64,000 bases of DNA from Hyphomicrobiales bacterium. Lineage in GTDB: Bacteria; Pseudomonadota; Alphaproteobacteria; Rhizobiales; Beijerinckiaceae. The stretch spans positions 1 through 64,000 of the forward strand of contig JAIXUP010000006.1 in NCBI GenBank assembly GCA_027483505.1. The letters run 5' to 3'. This document shows positions 19,291-28,937 of this stretch, in pieces (the stretch's first letter is position 1; every line of letters starts with the position of its first letter). The position numbers and the translations under genes were made by a program. The notes under the pieces are model-generated. The model was not told the DNA's origin. It saw only the letters and a program-made list of their open reading frames with translations, and did not search any database.

Positions 19291-20486
19291 ACCAGAGCCA
19301 GCGCCTGCTCCAGATCCGCAATCAGGTCGTCGGGATGCTCAAGCCCCACGGAGAGGCGCGCGAGCCCGTCGCCCACGCCCATCGCAGCTCTCACCTCCGG
19401 CGTGAAGCGCTGATGCGTTGTCGTGGCGGGATGAACGGCGAGGCTCTTGGCGTCGCCGAGGTTGTTCGAGATCCGGAACAGCGCGAGCGCATTCAGAAAG
19501 CGGAAGGCACCGGCCTTGCCGCCGTCGACCTCGAGCGCGATCAGCGTGGACGCGCCGGACATTTGCCGCGCGATCACGTCGGCTTGTGGATGGTCCTTGC
19601 GGCCGGGATAGATGAGCTTTCGTACTTTTGGATGCTGCGCCAGCCAGTCCGCAATGCGGGCCGCGCTCTCTGTCTGCCGGCGGACTCGCAGGGGCAGCGT
19701 CTCAAGCCCTTTGAGCAGCACCCAGGCGTTGAAAGGCGACATGGCCGGACCAGTCTGTCGGAGCAAGGTGTGTACGTGCTTTTGGATGAAGTCCTCTGAC
19801 GCGAGGATCACGCCGCCAAGGCAGCGGCCCTGCCCATCAATGTGCTTGGTTGCGGAATAGACCACGCAATCGGCACCGAGCATCAGAGGCTTCTGCCAGA
19901 GCGGCGTGGCAAAGACGTTGTCGACGATCAGCTTTGCGTCAGCCATATTCGCGATCTGGGCCACTGCTCCGATGTCGATCACCTCCAGCGTCGGATTGGC
20001 CGGACTTTCAAGGAACAGCGCCTTCGTGTTCGGCCGGATAGCGGCACGCCATTCGTGAAGGTTCGGCCCGTCGACCAGCGTGGAGGCCACGCCGAAGCGC
20101 GGCAGGTGCTCCTCGACGACATAGCGGCAGGAGCCGAACAGCGCGCGCGCTGCGACGACATGATCGCCAGCGCTGACGACGCCCATCAACGCCGCAGTCA
20201 CCGCAGCCATCCCTGTGGCTGTCGCGCGGGCGCTCTCGGCTCCCTCAAGCGCTGCCATACGCTGCTCGAACATTTGCACGGTGGGATTGGAGAAGCGGGC
20301 GTAGATGAAGCCAGGATCCTTGCCGAGGAAACGCGCCTCGCATTGCTCGGCACTGTCGTAGACATGCCCCTGTGTCAGGAACAGCGCCTCTGAGGTTTCG
20401 CCGAACTGGGATCTGATCTGACCGGCGTGCACAAGCTCGGTCTCCGGATGTCGCGCCCTCGTAGCGGCGTTGATTTCATTACTCAT
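19287..20486 (-). CDS. metZ: O-succinylhomoserine sulfhydrylase (MetZ-like)
   Basis: Cys/Met PLP family: YARFSNPTVQMFEQRMAALEGAE, SATKHIDGQGRCLGG. Confidence 0.9.
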   Translation of the reverse strand: MSNEINAATRARHPETELVHAGQIRSQFGETSEALFLTQGHVYDSAEQCEARFLGKDPGFIYARFSNPTVQMFEQRMAALEGAESARATATGMAAVTAALMGVVSAGDHVVAARALFGSCRYVVEEHLPRFGVASTLVDGPNLHEWRAAIRPNTKALFLESPANPTLEVIDIGAVAQIANMADAKLIVDNVFATPLWQKPLMLGADCVVYSATKHIDGQGRCLGGVILASEDFIQKHVHTLLRQTGPAMSPFNAWVLLKGLETLPLRVRRQTESAARIADWLAQHPKVRKLIYPGRKDHPQADVIARQMSGASTLIALEVDGGKAGAFRFLNALALFRISNNLGDAKSLAVHPATTTHQRFTPEVRAAMGVGDGLARLSVGLEHPDDLIADLEQALALV

Positions 20487-20787
20487 AAACTGCCCCCCGA
20501 TGCGTTCGGCGGCCCCATTTCTCGAGCAGCCGACGAACGTTTCCTCTTTGAAGAACAACTACCCCTAAGCCAGGCCATGAGTCACGAGAAACTTCCAGAC
20601 GGTGAAAGAAAGAGGAAAAATCTCCTATCGCATTTCGAATATGCATGAATTCAAGATTTTGGATATCAGTTTGCCGGAAAGAACCGGGCTATCGAAGAAT
20701 AAAATTCTCCGCTTATCGTTCTATTTGACGAACGATTCCCTTGCTCTTTCACCAGTCCACGGCCATCTTTGCACCACGGTCATCAAC

Positions 20788-20847
20788 CGTCGCGGGGATT
20801 TGAGCGAGCAGCTTGCACCGCGTCACCAAATGCTAAAGCGCCACGGC
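20788..20847 (+). ncRNA. SAM-II-like riboswitch upstream of metNIQ
   Basis: CGTCGCGGGGATTTGAGCGAGCAGCTTGCACCGCGTCACCAAATGCTAAAGCG: CGCGG/CCGCG P1 stem, GATTTG...CTTGCA core, GCTAAA pairing with TTTGAGC as pseudoknot. Confidence 0.75.
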
Positions 20848-21042
20848 AGCGAGGATTTCGCGACGTGGGCTCTCAACGACGAGCGAGCGAGCCATGACGA
20901 TCATCATCCTGCCCACCCCCTTCAGCAGCATGCCTCCGGCCTGCGGACAGGGCTGTCGCCGCTCCTGAGCAGCGCCAGCAGTTCGTCCCTTTCAGCAGTG
21001 TCCAGCCATCCGGAGAGCCGCGCGAGCGCGGCGTGCAGCATC

Positions 21043-21306
21043 ATGTCCCAGTCCTACATCATCGAAGTCGGCGATCTCGCCGTCGGTGTTCTTGTTCGTC
21101 TCGCCTCTGCCGACGATTTCCGCTTCGTGGCCAGCGATCCTCGCGTCAGGGCGCTCGAGGGTCGCGCCTTCAGCCGTCCGCACCAGGCAGAGCGCCACGC
21201 CTCCGATATTTTGCGTGGAAAAGCGATGCTTCCTGGCAAAGCGCACGCTACCGGGGCTGGGGCAATTGTGACCAAGGCCGAGCGCCTTGCGGGAGGCGCG
21301 TCATGA
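21043..21306 (+). CDS. Hypothetical small protein (87 aa)
   Basis: MSQSYIIEVGDLAVGVLVRLASADDFRFVASDPRVRALEGRAFSRPHQAERHA; ATGA coupling to metN. Confidence 0.5.
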   Translation: MSQSYIIEVGDLAVGVLVRLASADDFRFVASDPRVRALEGRAFSRPHQAERHASDILRGKAMLPGKAHATGAGAIVTKAERLAGGAS

Positions 21307-22487
21307 CCGCCGCTGTCGCTCTGTCATCGGCGTCGCTGGATGGCGCCACCAAGCTCGCTTCCGCCCCCCAAGACGCCCGGCGTGAGGAAGCCGCAATCAC
21401 GCTCGCGGGCGTTGGCAAGACCTACGCAGCGCGAGATGGCGCAGCAGAGGTTTCTGCGCTGCAGGATATTCATCTGGCGGTGCCACGAGGGCGCATCCTC
21501 GGCGTGATCGGCCCCTCGGGCGCCGGCAAGTCAACCCTGATCCGCCTTGTCAACGGGCTGGAGCGGCCGACACGCGGGCGCATCGCCCTGTTCGGGCGGG
21601 ACGTCACCGCGCTCGACGAATCCGGTTGGCGGCGCGAGCGGCGTCGGATCGGCATGATCTTCCAGCACTTCAACCTGCTTTCCTCGCGCTCGGCCTTCGA
21701 CAACATCGCGTTGCCGCTGGAGATCGCCGGCGTTTCGCGCGCCGAGATCGAGACACGCGTCACGAAGCTGCTGGAGCTGGTGGGCCTGACCGACAAGCGG
21801 TTGCGTTATCCGGCGGAGCTCTCGGGCGGCCAGAAGCAGAGGGTCGGCATCGCGCGGGCGCTTGCCACCGAGCCGGCGATTTTGCTGTGCGACGAAGCGA
21901 CATCGGCTCTCGACCCCGAGACGACCCGGTCCATCCTCCAGCTCCTCAAGCGCATCAACCGCGAGCTTGGTGTCACCATCCTGCTGATCACGCACGAGAT
22001 ACCGGTCATCAAGGAGATCTGCGACGAGGTCGCGGTGATCGAGGACGGCCGCATCATCGAGGCGGGGCCTGTCTTCGACGTTCTCACCCGGCCCGCGCAC
22101 GCCACGACCGCGCGCTTCGTCGAAGGCGTCACCAGTGTCGAGCTTCCCGCACATCTGCGCGCCGCGCTGCGATCCGAGCCCTTACCGGCAAGCCTCGCGG
22201 TGCTGCGCATCGGCTTTGCAGGTCCGCACGCGGCGACACCCGTCATCAGCCGCCTGAGCACCACGCTTGGCCTCGATATCAACATTCTCGCCGGGCGGAT
22301 CGACGCCATCGGCGAGCAGCCTTTCGGCAGCCTGATCGTCGCGGCTCCCGGCGACATCGCCGCCCTGGGCGCCACGCTGGCAGCGCTTCACGTGCTCGGG
22401 CTCCGCGTCGAGCAGCTTGGCTTCATCGCAGTTGCCCCGGCAACGCCCGCACGCTCGCCCTGCGAGGAGGTCTCCGATGTCGCCTGA
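21303..22487 (+). CDS. metN: Methionine ABC transporter ATP-binding protein
   Basis: Walker A GPSGAGKST, LSGGQKQRVGIARAL, NIL-like C-terminal domain; followed by MetI/MetQ. Confidence 0.92.
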   Translation: MTAAVALSSASLDGATKLASAPQDARREEAAITLAGVGKTYAARDGAAEVSALQDIHLAVPRGRILGVIGPSGAGKSTLIRLVNGLERPTRGRIALFGRDVTALDESGWRRERRRIGMIFQHFNLLSSRSAFDNIALPLEIAGVSRAEIETRVTKLLELVGLTDKRLRYPAELSGGQKQRVGIARALATEPAILLCDEATSALDPETTRSILQLLKRINRELGVTILLITHEIPVIKEICDEVAVIEDGRIIEAGPVFDVLTRPAHATTARFVEGVTSVELPAHLRAALRSEPLPASLAVLRIGFAGPHAATPVISRLSTTLGLDINILAGRIDAIGEQPFGSLIVAAPGDIAALGATLAALHVLGLRVEQLGFIAVAPATPARSPCEEVSDVA

Positions 22488-23142
22488 ACTGATCCGCATC
22501 ATCATCGAAGCCACCGTCGATACGCTGCATATGGTTCTCGTAGCCGGTGGGCTTGGCACGCTGTTCGGGCTGCCGCTCGGCGTATTCCTGGCCACCAGCA
22601 AGCGGGGCGAGCTTTTCCCCGCACCGGCGTTGAACACGGCGCTCGGGGTCGTCGTCAATATCACGCGCTCGACGCCCTTTATCATCCTGGTGGTCGCTAT
22701 CGTGCCGTTCACGCGGCTGATTGCCGGCACCTCGATCGGCACGGCCGCGGCGATCGTCCCGCTGACGGTGGCCGCGACGCCGTTCATCGCGCGCATCGTC
22801 GAAGGGGCGATCCGCGAGGTCGATCAAGGGCTTGTCGAAGCTGCCCGCGCCATGGGTGCGACGCCGTTGCAGATCGTCCGCAAAGTTCTCGTCCCGGAGG
22901 CGCTTCCGGCCATCGTGCTCGGCCTGACGCTCGCGGCAGTCAGCTTGCTCGGCTTCTCCGCCATGGTCGGAGCGGTCGGCGGCGGGGGGCTGGGCGATCT
23001 TGGCATCCGCTATGGCTACCAGCGCTTCATGCCCGAGGTCATGGCCATTGTCGTCGCCGTGCTCGTCATCCTCGTCCAGTCCGTCCAGACCTTCGGCGAT
23101 GCGCTCGCGCGCCGCCTGAACAAGCGCCTGCGTCACGCCTGA
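22477..23142 (+). CDS. metI: Methionine ABC transporter permease
   Basis: MSPELIRIIIEATVDTLHMVLVAGGLGTLFGLPLGVFLATS; EAARAMGATPLQIVRKVLVPEALP. Confidence 0.93.
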   Translation: MSPELIRIIIEATVDTLHMVLVAGGLGTLFGLPLGVFLATSKRGELFPAPALNTALGVVVNITRSTPFIILVVAIVPFTRLIAGTSIGTAAAIVPLTVAATPFIARIVEGAIREVDQGLVEAARAMGATPLQIVRKVLVPEALPAIVLGLTLAAVSLLGFSAMVGAVGGGGLGDLGIRYGYQRFMPEVMAIVVAVLVILVQSVQTFGDALARRLNKRLRHA

Positions 23143-23191
23143 CGCCGGCATTCCTTCCTCGCACAAAACCTCAACCCGAAAGGAACATGAC

Positions 23192-23995
23192 ATGAGCAGT
23201 ACAACACTGACCCGCAGGCTGCTTCTCGCCGCTGGCGCAGCTGCCCTTCTGGCCGCATCGCCTGCAAGCGCGCAGACCCTCCAGCCGATCCGCATCGGCG
23301 TCACGCCCGGTCCCCACGCGCAGATCCTCGAGTTCGTGAAGCCACTGGCCGTGAAGCAGGGGCTTGACATCAGGATCACCGAGTTCTCGGACTTCGTCGT
23401 GCCGAATGCGGCACTGCATGCCGGTGAGCTTGAGGCCAATTCCTTCCAAAACCAGCCCTATCTCGACAACCAGATCAAGGATCGAGGCTACAAGCTGGTC
23501 AGTGTTGGCCTCACCGTGAACTTCCCGCTCGGCATCTACTCGTCAAAGCACAAGAGCTGGGATGAGGTGCCGAACGGCGCGACGGTCGCCATCCAGAACG
23601 ACCCGACCAATGGCGGACGCTCTCTGCTGCTGCTGCGCGACAAGGGGGTGATCAAGCTGAAGGACGGCGTGGGCTACCGCCCGACCGTCGCCGACATCAT
23701 CGAGAACCCCAAGCGGCTGCGCATCGTCGAGATTGATGCGGCGCAGACCGCCCGCTCTCTGCCTGACGTGGCGGCTGCCGCCATCAACACGAACTACGCC
23801 GTCGAGGCGAAGATCGAACCCACCTCGGCGATCCTGCGCGAAGATCCCAAGGGCCCCTACGTCAACCTGATCGCCGTACGCGAGCAGGACAAGGACAAGC
23901 CCTGGGTGAAGACGCTGACGGATGTCTACCGCTCGCCGGAAGTGAAAGAGTTCGTGCTTGCGCGCTTCAAGGGCTCGGTCCTGCCGAGCTGGTAA
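23192..23995 (+). CDS. metQ: Methionine ABC transporter substrate-binding protein
   Basis: IRIGVTPGPHAQILEFVKPLAVKQGLDIRITEFSDFVVPNAALHAGELEANSFQNQPYLDNQ. Confidence 0.94.
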   Translation: MSSTTLTRRLLLAAGAAALLAASPASAQTLQPIRIGVTPGPHAQILEFVKPLAVKQGLDIRITEFSDFVVPNAALHAGELEANSFQNQPYLDNQIKDRGYKLVSVGLTVNFPLGIYSSKHKSWDEVPNGATVAIQNDPTNGGRSLLLLRDKGVIKLKDGVGYRPTVADIIENPKRLRIVEIDAAQTARSLPDVAAAAINTNYAVEAKIEPTSAILREDPKGPYVNLIAVREQDKDKPWVKTLTDVYRSPEVKEFVLARFKGSVLPSW

Positions 23996-24038
23996 GTTTC
24001 CTCCCGGCGTCAGCATGCTCCTCCCGCTGACGCAACTT

Positions 24039-24070
24039 GGCCCGGACACTTGCGTGTCCGGGCCTTTTTT
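24039..24070 (+). terminator. Rho-independent terminator after metQ
   Basis: GGCCCGGACAC-TTGC-GTGTCCGGGCC-TTTTTT perfect 11-bp stem. Confidence 0.95.
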
Positions 24071-24102
24071 CTTTTCAGCAAGCCTCGCCAACGTAAACGG
24101 AG

Positions 24103-24339
24103 TCAGAAATGGTGCAGGTTGAACCCGTCGCTGAACGGATGAACCTTGTCCCGATCACGTGCGCTGCGGACCTTGTCATCATCCTCGCGCGGATCGCCAC
24201 CCGTCATGGCCGATGTCGTATCGGGTCGAAAGTCTGCTGATGCGGGCCGCGTCAGGAAACGCCAGAGGTCGGCGAAGCCTGACGCGAACCGGGTGACGGG
24301 ATTGCCAGCCGAGCTGAATGTTGAGTCAAGATCACGCAT
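24103..24339 (-). CDS. Hypothetical protein
   Basis: Only sizeable ORF in this interval (MRDLDSTFSSAGNPVTRFASGFADLWRFLTRPAS...). Confidence 0.35.
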   Translation of the reverse strand: MRDLDSTFSSAGNPVTRFASGFADLWRFLTRPASADFRPDTTSAMTGGDPREDDDKVRSARDRDKVHPFSDGFNLHHF

Positions 24340-24470
24340 CAAGAATGCCTCCTGCTGAACGGAGGATAGGGGCACATGGGCTGCCGCCGCAATGAAATGG
24401 CTTGTCGAACTTGGGCCACTTCCGGAAAGCGCCTGCCGACCGCGCCGTGCAGTGGAGCAATTGATTGCTC

Positions 24471-25238
24471 TCAGATTGCAGCCCCATCGATGAGCTTCTC
24501 AGCGCCCAGATGGCGACGCACGCTCGCGACGACATCCGCATTGCCCTCGGCGCTTCGCGTGCGCGGCCGGGGAGTGTCAATACGATGGTCAGCCGCGAGC
24601 CGACCGGGCGCGCCGGCCAGCACCACGACGCGGTCGGCGAGGTAGATTGCCTCTTCGATGTCATGTGTGACGAAAAGGATTGTCTTGCCCGTCAGGCGCC
24701 AGATGCGGACAAGTTCATCCTGCAGGCCCTCGCGCGTGATGGCATCGAGCGCGGAGAAGGGTTCATCCATCAGCATGACTTCCGGCTCCACGGCGAGAGC
24801 CCGCGCAAGCGCGACGCGCTGGCGCTGGCCGCCGGAGAGCTGATGCGGCCAGCGGTCGGCGAGGTCCACGAGACCGACGATTCTAAGTGCGTCGAGCGAC
24901 TTGGACCGTCGCTCAGCCCGTGAGAGGCCACCGCCTTCGAGCCCGAAGGATACATTGTCCACGACGCGCCGCCAGGGTAACAGGCGCGCATCCTGAAAGA
25001 CGAGCGCGAGCGGCTGCCGCTTGCCGGAATGCGTAGACAGCGTGATCTCGCCGGCGCTTGCCTTGGCAAGACCGATGAGCACGCGCAGCAATGTCGATTT
25101 GCCGACGCCCGACGCACCGACGATGGCGATGAAGGCCCCCCGCTCGATGGAAAGGTCGAGACTGTCGAGCACGAGGGTCCGGTGACCATCCCTCTCGAAG
25201 GCAAGCGACAGGCTGCGGATGTCGATCACGCTTTCCAT
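24471..25238 (-). CDS. ABC transporter ATP-binding protein, nitrate/sulfonate/taurine (SsuB/TauB) type
   Basis: Walker A GASGVGKST, LSGGQRQRVALARAL, MDEPFSALDAITR. Confidence 0.88.
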   Translation of the reverse strand: MESVIDIRSLSLAFERDGHRTLVLDSLDLSIERGAFIAIVGASGVGKSTLLRVLIGLAKASAGEITLSTHSGKRQPLALVFQDARLLPWRRVVDNVSFGLEGGGLSRAERRSKSLDALRIVGLVDLADRWPHQLSGGQRQRVALARALAVEPEVMLMDEPFSALDAITREGLQDELVRIWRLTGKTILFVTHDIEEAIYLADRVVVLAGAPGRLAADHRIDTPRPRTRSAEGNADVVASVRRHLGAEKLIDGAAI

Positions 25239-26065
25239 CGAAGCAGCCAGTTCTGGAGGGCGACGAAGGCACTGTCGAGAAGGCCATAGAGCGCGGCCAT
25301 GGTCAGCATGTAGACAACGACGAGTTCTGTCGCGAGCAGGCTTGAGGCCTGCATCATGCGCTGGCCAAGACCGGGCACGCCGAAGATTTCGGCGGCAACC
25401 ACCGCCATCCAGGCCTGTCCGAGCGCCGTGCGCAGGCCAACGAGGATGCCGGGCAGCGCAGCCGGCAGCAGGATCTTCAGGAGCCGTTCATGCCAGCGGC
25501 GAAAGCCGAAAGCATCAGCAACTTCGATCAGGTCGCGTTCCACGCTCCGTACTGCGCCATGCGCCGCGAAGAAAACGATCCAGAAGACGCCGATGGCGAT
25601 GATGAAGACCGCCGCTGTCCGGTTGACCCCAAACCAGATGATGGCGAAAGGCACCCAGGCGAGGCCGGGGATCGGCCTCAGCACGCGCACGATCCATGCG
25701 GTGGCCTCTTCCGCCAGCCTGGACATGCCGGTCGCGACGCCGAAAACAACGCCGAGCAGCGCACCCAGAGCGAGCCCGATGGTGTAGTGGCCAAGACTGG
25801 AACCCACCGCCGAGCCCCAGGCGCCCGACTTCAGCTCGCTCCAGAACGCCGCAGGGATCCCGCTTGGCCCAGGCAGCATCAGGGGATTGAACAGGCCGAG
25901 CCGCGGCACGACCTCCCAGACCAGAAGGAACACAAGCAGACCCGCCGCAGCAAAGCCCGCGGCCCGGAGCTTTGCCCCGGATGCCGCGCCAGACGCTGTG
26001 GCGCGTGCTGGCGCGCTGGCGATCAGATCTGTCATGGGCATTGTTCGACCGTCTTGCCCGCTCAA
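25226..26065 (-). CDS. ABC transporter permease, SsuC/TauC type
   Basis: LRPIPGLAWVPFAIIWFGVN; EVADAFGFRRWHERLLKILLPAALPGILVGLRTALGQAWMAVVAAE. Confidence 0.88.
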   Translation of the reverse strand: MSGQDGRTMPMTDLIASAPARATASGAASGAKLRAAGFAAAGLLVFLLVWEVVPRLGLFNPLMLPGPSGIPAAFWSELKSGAWGSAVGSSLGHYTIGLALGALLGVVFGVATGMSRLAEEATAWIVRVLRPIPGLAWVPFAIIWFGVNRTAAVFIIAIGVFWIVFFAAHGAVRSVERDLIEVADAFGFRRWHERLLKILLPAALPGILVGLRTALGQAWMAVVAAEIFGVPGLGQRMMQASSLLATELVVVYMLTMAALYGLLDSAFVALQNWLLRWKA

Positions 26066-27093
26066 CTGGCGGGGGCCCGCTCGATGAAACGCTTGTCGAA
26101 GAGCGCGTCCAGCGGAACCTCTTCCTTGAGCGTGCCAAGCTTGACCTGATAGCTCTGCATCGCCTTGGCCGGCTCAATGATGCGGCGTGGGTCGATGACG
26201 AATTTCGCCGCAGGGGACTTCAGAGCGGCGGCAATGACGTCCGGCGCCACGAGGCCCTTGCCCAGCCGCTCGACAACATGGGGCGTCGCTCGCGCCACAT
26301 CCCTTTCGATCAGATCCGCGGCCCGCACGAGTCCGTCGACGATGGCCTGCACAGCAGCCTCACGCCCGGCGAGGAAAGCGCCCGAGACGGCGACCACGGT
26401 GCCTGGCTGGCCCGGGAACAGGGCGTCGCCCTCCGCAATCAGCCGGATACCCGGATTGCGCCGCTGGATGATGGTCAGCGCCGGCTCGCGCACCGTTGCA
26501 CCCTCCACGGCATCGGCCAGCACGGCCTGCTGTGTGGCATCAATCCCCATGGCGACGATCTCGACGTCGGCCTTGTCGGCTTTGATCTGCTCCCAGAGCC
26601 AGTATTGCAATGTCGTGTTGGGCACAGATCCGGGCGGCTGCGTCGCAAGGCGCGCCGGCCTGCCCGAGGCAGAGCGGTAGCGCTTGAACGCTTCGGCGGG
26701 AGTCACGCCCGCTGCGAAGTGCTGCGCCAGACGTGGCGTCGCTACGAAGACGTTCTCGCCTGTCGCGGTGCTCGCCACGACCCTGACATCAATGCCACGG
26801 CTTCTGGCGACACCCAGAGGCGCGACGCCCGCCACATAAATGTCGATTGTACCCGAGGCGAGCGCCTGGATCATGTTTGGTCCGGACTCGAAAGTGGTGA
26901 AGGCGAGATCGAGGTTCGCACGCCTGAAATACCCTTCGCCCTCCGCCACGAACACCGGTGCCGCGCCGATAACGGGGATCACGCCAACGCGCACCGGAAT
27001 GCGGGCCTGCGCCGCGGCAGCCTGAGGCAACACCACGACGGATGCGGCCAGTGCGAGAAAGGACCGTCGGTCGGTCGTCAGGTGATCAGGCAC
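26062..27093 (-). CDS. ABC transporter substrate-binding protein, SsuA/nitrate/taurine type
   Basis: Signal peptide (RRSFLALAASVVVLPQAAAAQA) then VRVGVIPVIGAAPVFVAEGEGYFRRANLDL; GTG start inferred. Confidence 0.85.
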   Translation of the reverse strand: MPDHLTTDRRSFLALAASVVVLPQAAAAQARIPVRVGVIPVIGAAPVFVAEGEGYFRRANLDLAFTTFESGPNMIQALASGTIDIYVAGVAPLGVARSRGIDVRVVASTATGENVFVATPRLAQHFAAGVTPAEAFKRYRSASGRPARLATQPPGSVPNTTLQYWLWEQIKADKADVEIVAMGIDATQQAVLADAVEGATVREPALTIIQRRNPGIRLIAEGDALFPGQPGTVVAVSGAFLAGREAAVQAIVDGLVRAADLIERDVARATPHVVERLGKGLVAPDVIAAALKSPAAKFVIDPRRIIEPAKAMQSYQVKLGTLKEEVPLDALFDKRFIERAPAS

Positions 27094-27262
27094 GGGAACT
27101 CTCCTTGATGGCGGCTGGCCGACTACTGGCGCAACAACACTATGACTTGCGGATTTAGGATAATGTTCTATCAGTATCAACAACGGAGCCGTCATAAGGG
27201 GTTTTATTCTACTTGACGGTCATCTTGAAGAAATTTGTTCCTTATCGAGGCCAAGAAAGAGA

Positions 27263-27733
27263 ATGGATCGTATCGACCGCAAAATCCTGATGCTGCTCCA
27301 GGAGAATTCCGACATCGCGCTGTCCGAACTGTCGGACCGCGTGGGCTTGTCGCAGACGCCATGCTGGAAGCGGATCCAGAAGCTCCAGCAGACCGGCGTG
27401 ATTACCAAGAAAGTCGCACTCGTCGCGCCGGAAAAGATCGGGCTTGGGCTCACCGTCTTCGTCTCGATTGAAACCGCGGACCATTCAGGTCCATGGCTCG
27501 AAACCTTCGCAGCCGGCGTCTCGGCGATGCCCGAGGTCATGGAGCTGTACCGGATGGCGGGCGACGTCGACTACATGCTGCGCGTCGTCGTTGAGGACAT
27601 GGCGGCCTATGACGGCTTCTACAAACGCCTCATCAAGGCGTTTCCGCTCAAGAACGTGACGTCCCGCTTTGCGATGGAACGCGTCAAGTCGACAACGGCT
27701 TACCAAATCCCTCTGGAGAAACCCTCGCCCTGA
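27263..27733 (+). CDS. Lrp/AsnC-family transcriptional regulator
   Basis: MDRIDRKILMLLQENSDIALSELSDRVGLSQTPCWKRIQKLQQTGVI. Confidence 0.93.
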   Translation: MDRIDRKILMLLQENSDIALSELSDRVGLSQTPCWKRIQKLQQTGVITKKVALVAPEKIGLGLTVFVSIETADHSGPWLETFAAGVSAMPEVMELYRMAGDVDYMLRVVVEDMAAYDGFYKRLIKAFPLKNVTSRFAMERVKSTTAYQIPLEKPSP

Positions 27734-27747
27734 GGAGGCCCGTCGCG

Positions 27748-28521
27748 TTACTTCTCGACGAACGCCTTCTCGATCACGTAACTTCCGGGAGACGAACTGC
27801 TGCCTTCCGTAAAACCGTCGCGCCTGAGCAGATCGACCATCTCGGCCAGCATCTGCGGGCTGCCGCACAGCATGGCCCGATCCTGGGCGCTGTCCCAGAC
27901 AGGCAAGCCAAGATCGCCAAACAGCTTGCCCGAGCTCACGAGGTGCGTAATGCGCCCACTGTTGCGGAATGGCTCGCGCATTACGGTCGGATAGTAGAGG
28001 AGTTGAAGCACGCTCTGCTCGCCTACGAGTTCGTGCGTGGCAATATCGCGTTCGATCATGTCTCCATAGGCGAGTTCCGCGATCTCGCGCACGCCATGCA
28101 CAAGCACGACCTTGGCGAAGCGCTCGGACACATCCGGATCGCGGATCAGGCTCAGGAAGGGCGCAAGACCGGTGCCTGTTCCGAGAAGGTAGAGATTGCG
28201 TCCGGTCAGCAAATTGTCCGCAAGCAGCGTTCCCGTCGCCTTTCGGCCGATGACGATGGACTCGCCCGGTTGAATGTCCTTGAGCCGCGACGTCAGGGGT
28301 CCGTCGGGCACCTTGATCGACAGGAATTCCAGTTCGTCCTCGTAGTTCGGGCTGACGACGCTGTAGGCGCGCAGCAACGGGCGCGCTTCACCAGCCAGCC
28401 CCAGCATCACGAACTGGCCGTTCTGGAAACGAAAGCCGCTATCGCGCGTCACGCGAAAGCTGAAGAGGGTGTCGGTCCAGTGATGAACGTGCGTGACGGT
28501 TTCCGTGCTGAAGGAACTCAT
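27748..28521 (-). CDS. fpr: Ferredoxin-NADP+ reductase
   Basis: RAYSVVSPNYEDELEFLSIKVPDGPLTSRL, GTGTGLAPFLSLI, CGSPQML, C-terminal YVIEKAFVEK. Confidence 0.92.
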   Translation of the reverse strand: MSSFSTETVTHVHHWTDTLFSFRVTRDSGFRFQNGQFVMLGLAGEARPLLRAYSVVSPNYEDELEFLSIKVPDGPLTSRLKDIQPGESIVIGRKATGTLLADNLLTGRNLYLLGTGTGLAPFLSLIRDPDVSERFAKVVLVHGVREIAELAYGDMIERDIATHELVGEQSVLQLLYYPTVMREPFRNSGRITHLVSSGKLFGDLGLPVWDSAQDRAMLCGSPQMLAEMVDLLRRDGFTEGSSSSPGSYVIEKAFVEK

Positions 28522-28589
28522 GGTCAATCTGCTTTTCGCCGCGATTCATCGTCAGTTGCGGTTCAGGGCCAACTTTGCTTGGCGGCTCC

Positions 28590-28787
28590 ATGATCACTGC
28601 GGCCATGTATGGCGCAGCGCTGGGTTTGGTGGCCTACGGCACGTATGACGCCACCAACTACGCCACGCTCAAGGATTTCCCGTTGAGCATCACCATCATG
28701 GATTGGATCTGGATGACCTTCCTCTCGGCGACAACCGCTGCGCTCGCTTGGCTCTCAATGCGCTGGCTTGGCCAGACAAGCCCATGA
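28590..28787 (+). pseudogene. C-terminal fragment of DUF2177-family membrane protein
   Basis: AALGLVAYGTYDATNYATLKDFPLSITIMDWIWMTFLSATTAALAWL matches recalled DUF2177 C-terminal part; N-terminal TM segments absent upstream. Confidence 0.65.
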
Positions 28788-28906
28788 GACAAGGATGGCC
28801 GGAGGCTTGACCCGAGCGCGCCAGTCGCGTGTCCCCTTGCGTTGGCCCGGCGTTGGCCGGCTGCGACAATGAAGCCCCTTTCGGCAGGCATGGTCTGTTC
28901 TGTAAA

Positions 28907-28922
28907 TTCAGAAAATTCTGAA
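28907..28922. promoter_or_regulatory. Inverted repeat upstream of GbsR/MarR regulator
   Basis: TTCAGAA-AA-TTCTGAA, 15 bp before the ATG. Confidence 0.5.
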
Positions 28923-28937
28923 ATTTGAGAAAGCGCC

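Noticed and set aside
20487-20560. Hairpin in the metZ leader as a second SAM riboswitch
   Set aside because: Only a simple imperfect stem (GTTCGtCGGC/GCCGcCGAAC); no conserved SAM-II core such as GCTAAA.
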